This document shows, one piece after another, positions 63,840-64,000 of a DNA stretch of 64,000 bases. The stretch covers positions 32,998 to 96,997 of the forward strand of contig NZ_MOBM01000011.1 in NCBI RefSeq assembly GCF_003732275.1, in the 5' to 3' direction. Within the stretch, counting starts at the first letter, position 1. Every line of letters starts with the position of its first letter. This DNA comes from Pseudomonas frederiksbergensis (GTDB taxonomy: Bacteria; Pseudomonadota; Gammaproteobacteria; Pseudomonadales; Pseudomonadaceae). The translations under genes and the position numbers were made by a program. The notes beneath the pieces are model-generated. The model saw only the letters and a list, made by a program, of their open reading frames with translations, made no database searches and was not told the origin of the DNA.

Positions 63840-64000
63840 AACGGTCTCGTTATGGCTGGGGGGAATGTTTCGAGTGTAGACGGGCTATTCGGCGGGGGGG
63901 ACGTGCGGGAGATTTAATCTGTACAAAGCAAAACCCCCGGCCTGGGCCGTAATGCTGTTCACTTAAGTGGAGCAGCCTTACGATCCACTGGAAACCGGGT
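63840..64000. other. Window-end region without an assignable feature
   Basis: About 160 bases upstream of the sensor gene. They must hold its promoter, but I see no convincing promoter boxes or gene start. A short palindrome CACTTAAGTG lies near 63960-63969. Confidence 0.3.

Overview
The window is chromosomal DNA of a Pseudomonas, most likely the P. fluorescens group. The basis is the gene content and order (bioBFHCD followed by acyl-CoA dehydrogenases, pqqFABCDE followed by davAB and an Lrp regulator), high-GC coding sequence, many Pseudomonas-type REP palindromes, and a Gac-controlled Rsm RNA. This assignment rests on reading and recalled gene orders; no database was searched.

Bases 1-8.9 kb: accessory metabolic cluster. 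A leftward, translationally coupled operon encodes a B12-binding mutase small subunit, a glutamate-mutase-type large subunit fused to an FAD/NAD(P)-binding module, an acyl-adenylating enzyme fused to a cupin, and the first codons of a further gene at the window edge. A divergent LysR regulator, an unrecognised protein and a frameshifted LysE/RhtB exporter follow. I do not recognise the pathway. It is the best candidate here for undescribed chemistry.

8.6-21.8 kb: mostly ordinary backbone. It holds a PepSY-TM gene remnant, a DnaQ-like exonuclease coupled to a cNMP/CBS/DUF294 protein, a single-domain response regulator, malate synthase G, a GcvR-like ACT protein, RarD, SrkA kinase, a Tat-exported PhoX-type phosphatase, ModE and ComF.

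21.8-34.6 kb: biotin operon bioB-F-H-C-D with overlapping genes, a small conserved protein, then three long acyl-CoA dehydrogenases. The first has a clear sigma70 promoter covered by a PsrA-type palindrome. A membrane diguanylate cyclase with a perfect Vfr/CRP site sits between the first and second.

34.6-48.7 kb: the regulatory RNA rsmY behind a perfect GacA box, a LysR/aminotransferase divergent pair, a Pmp3-type peptide, the PQQ operon (pqqF-A-B-C-D-E plus an S9 peptidase), and the lysine catabolic genes davB-davA with an Lrp-type regulator.

48.7-60.1 kb: accessory region. First come an orphan FtsH-peptidase-like protein, a LuxR regulator divergent from a polyamine-type binding protein, and small unknown genes. 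Then comes a 7.5-kb element integrated in the 3' end of a tRNA-Ile2(CAU) gene, bounded by 47-bp direct repeats with one mismatch. It carries a tyrosine integrase, an AlpA-like regulator, a winged-helix gene, a RepB-type primase-helicase, a candidate iteron origin, a DUF5681-like peptide, a coiled-coil protein, and two exported proteins as likely cargo. It has no structural phage genes and resembles a P4-like phage satellite.

60.1-64 kb: the intact tRNA and a large sensor with substrate-binding, PAS, GGDEF and EAL domains. The last 160 bases hold nothing I can assign.
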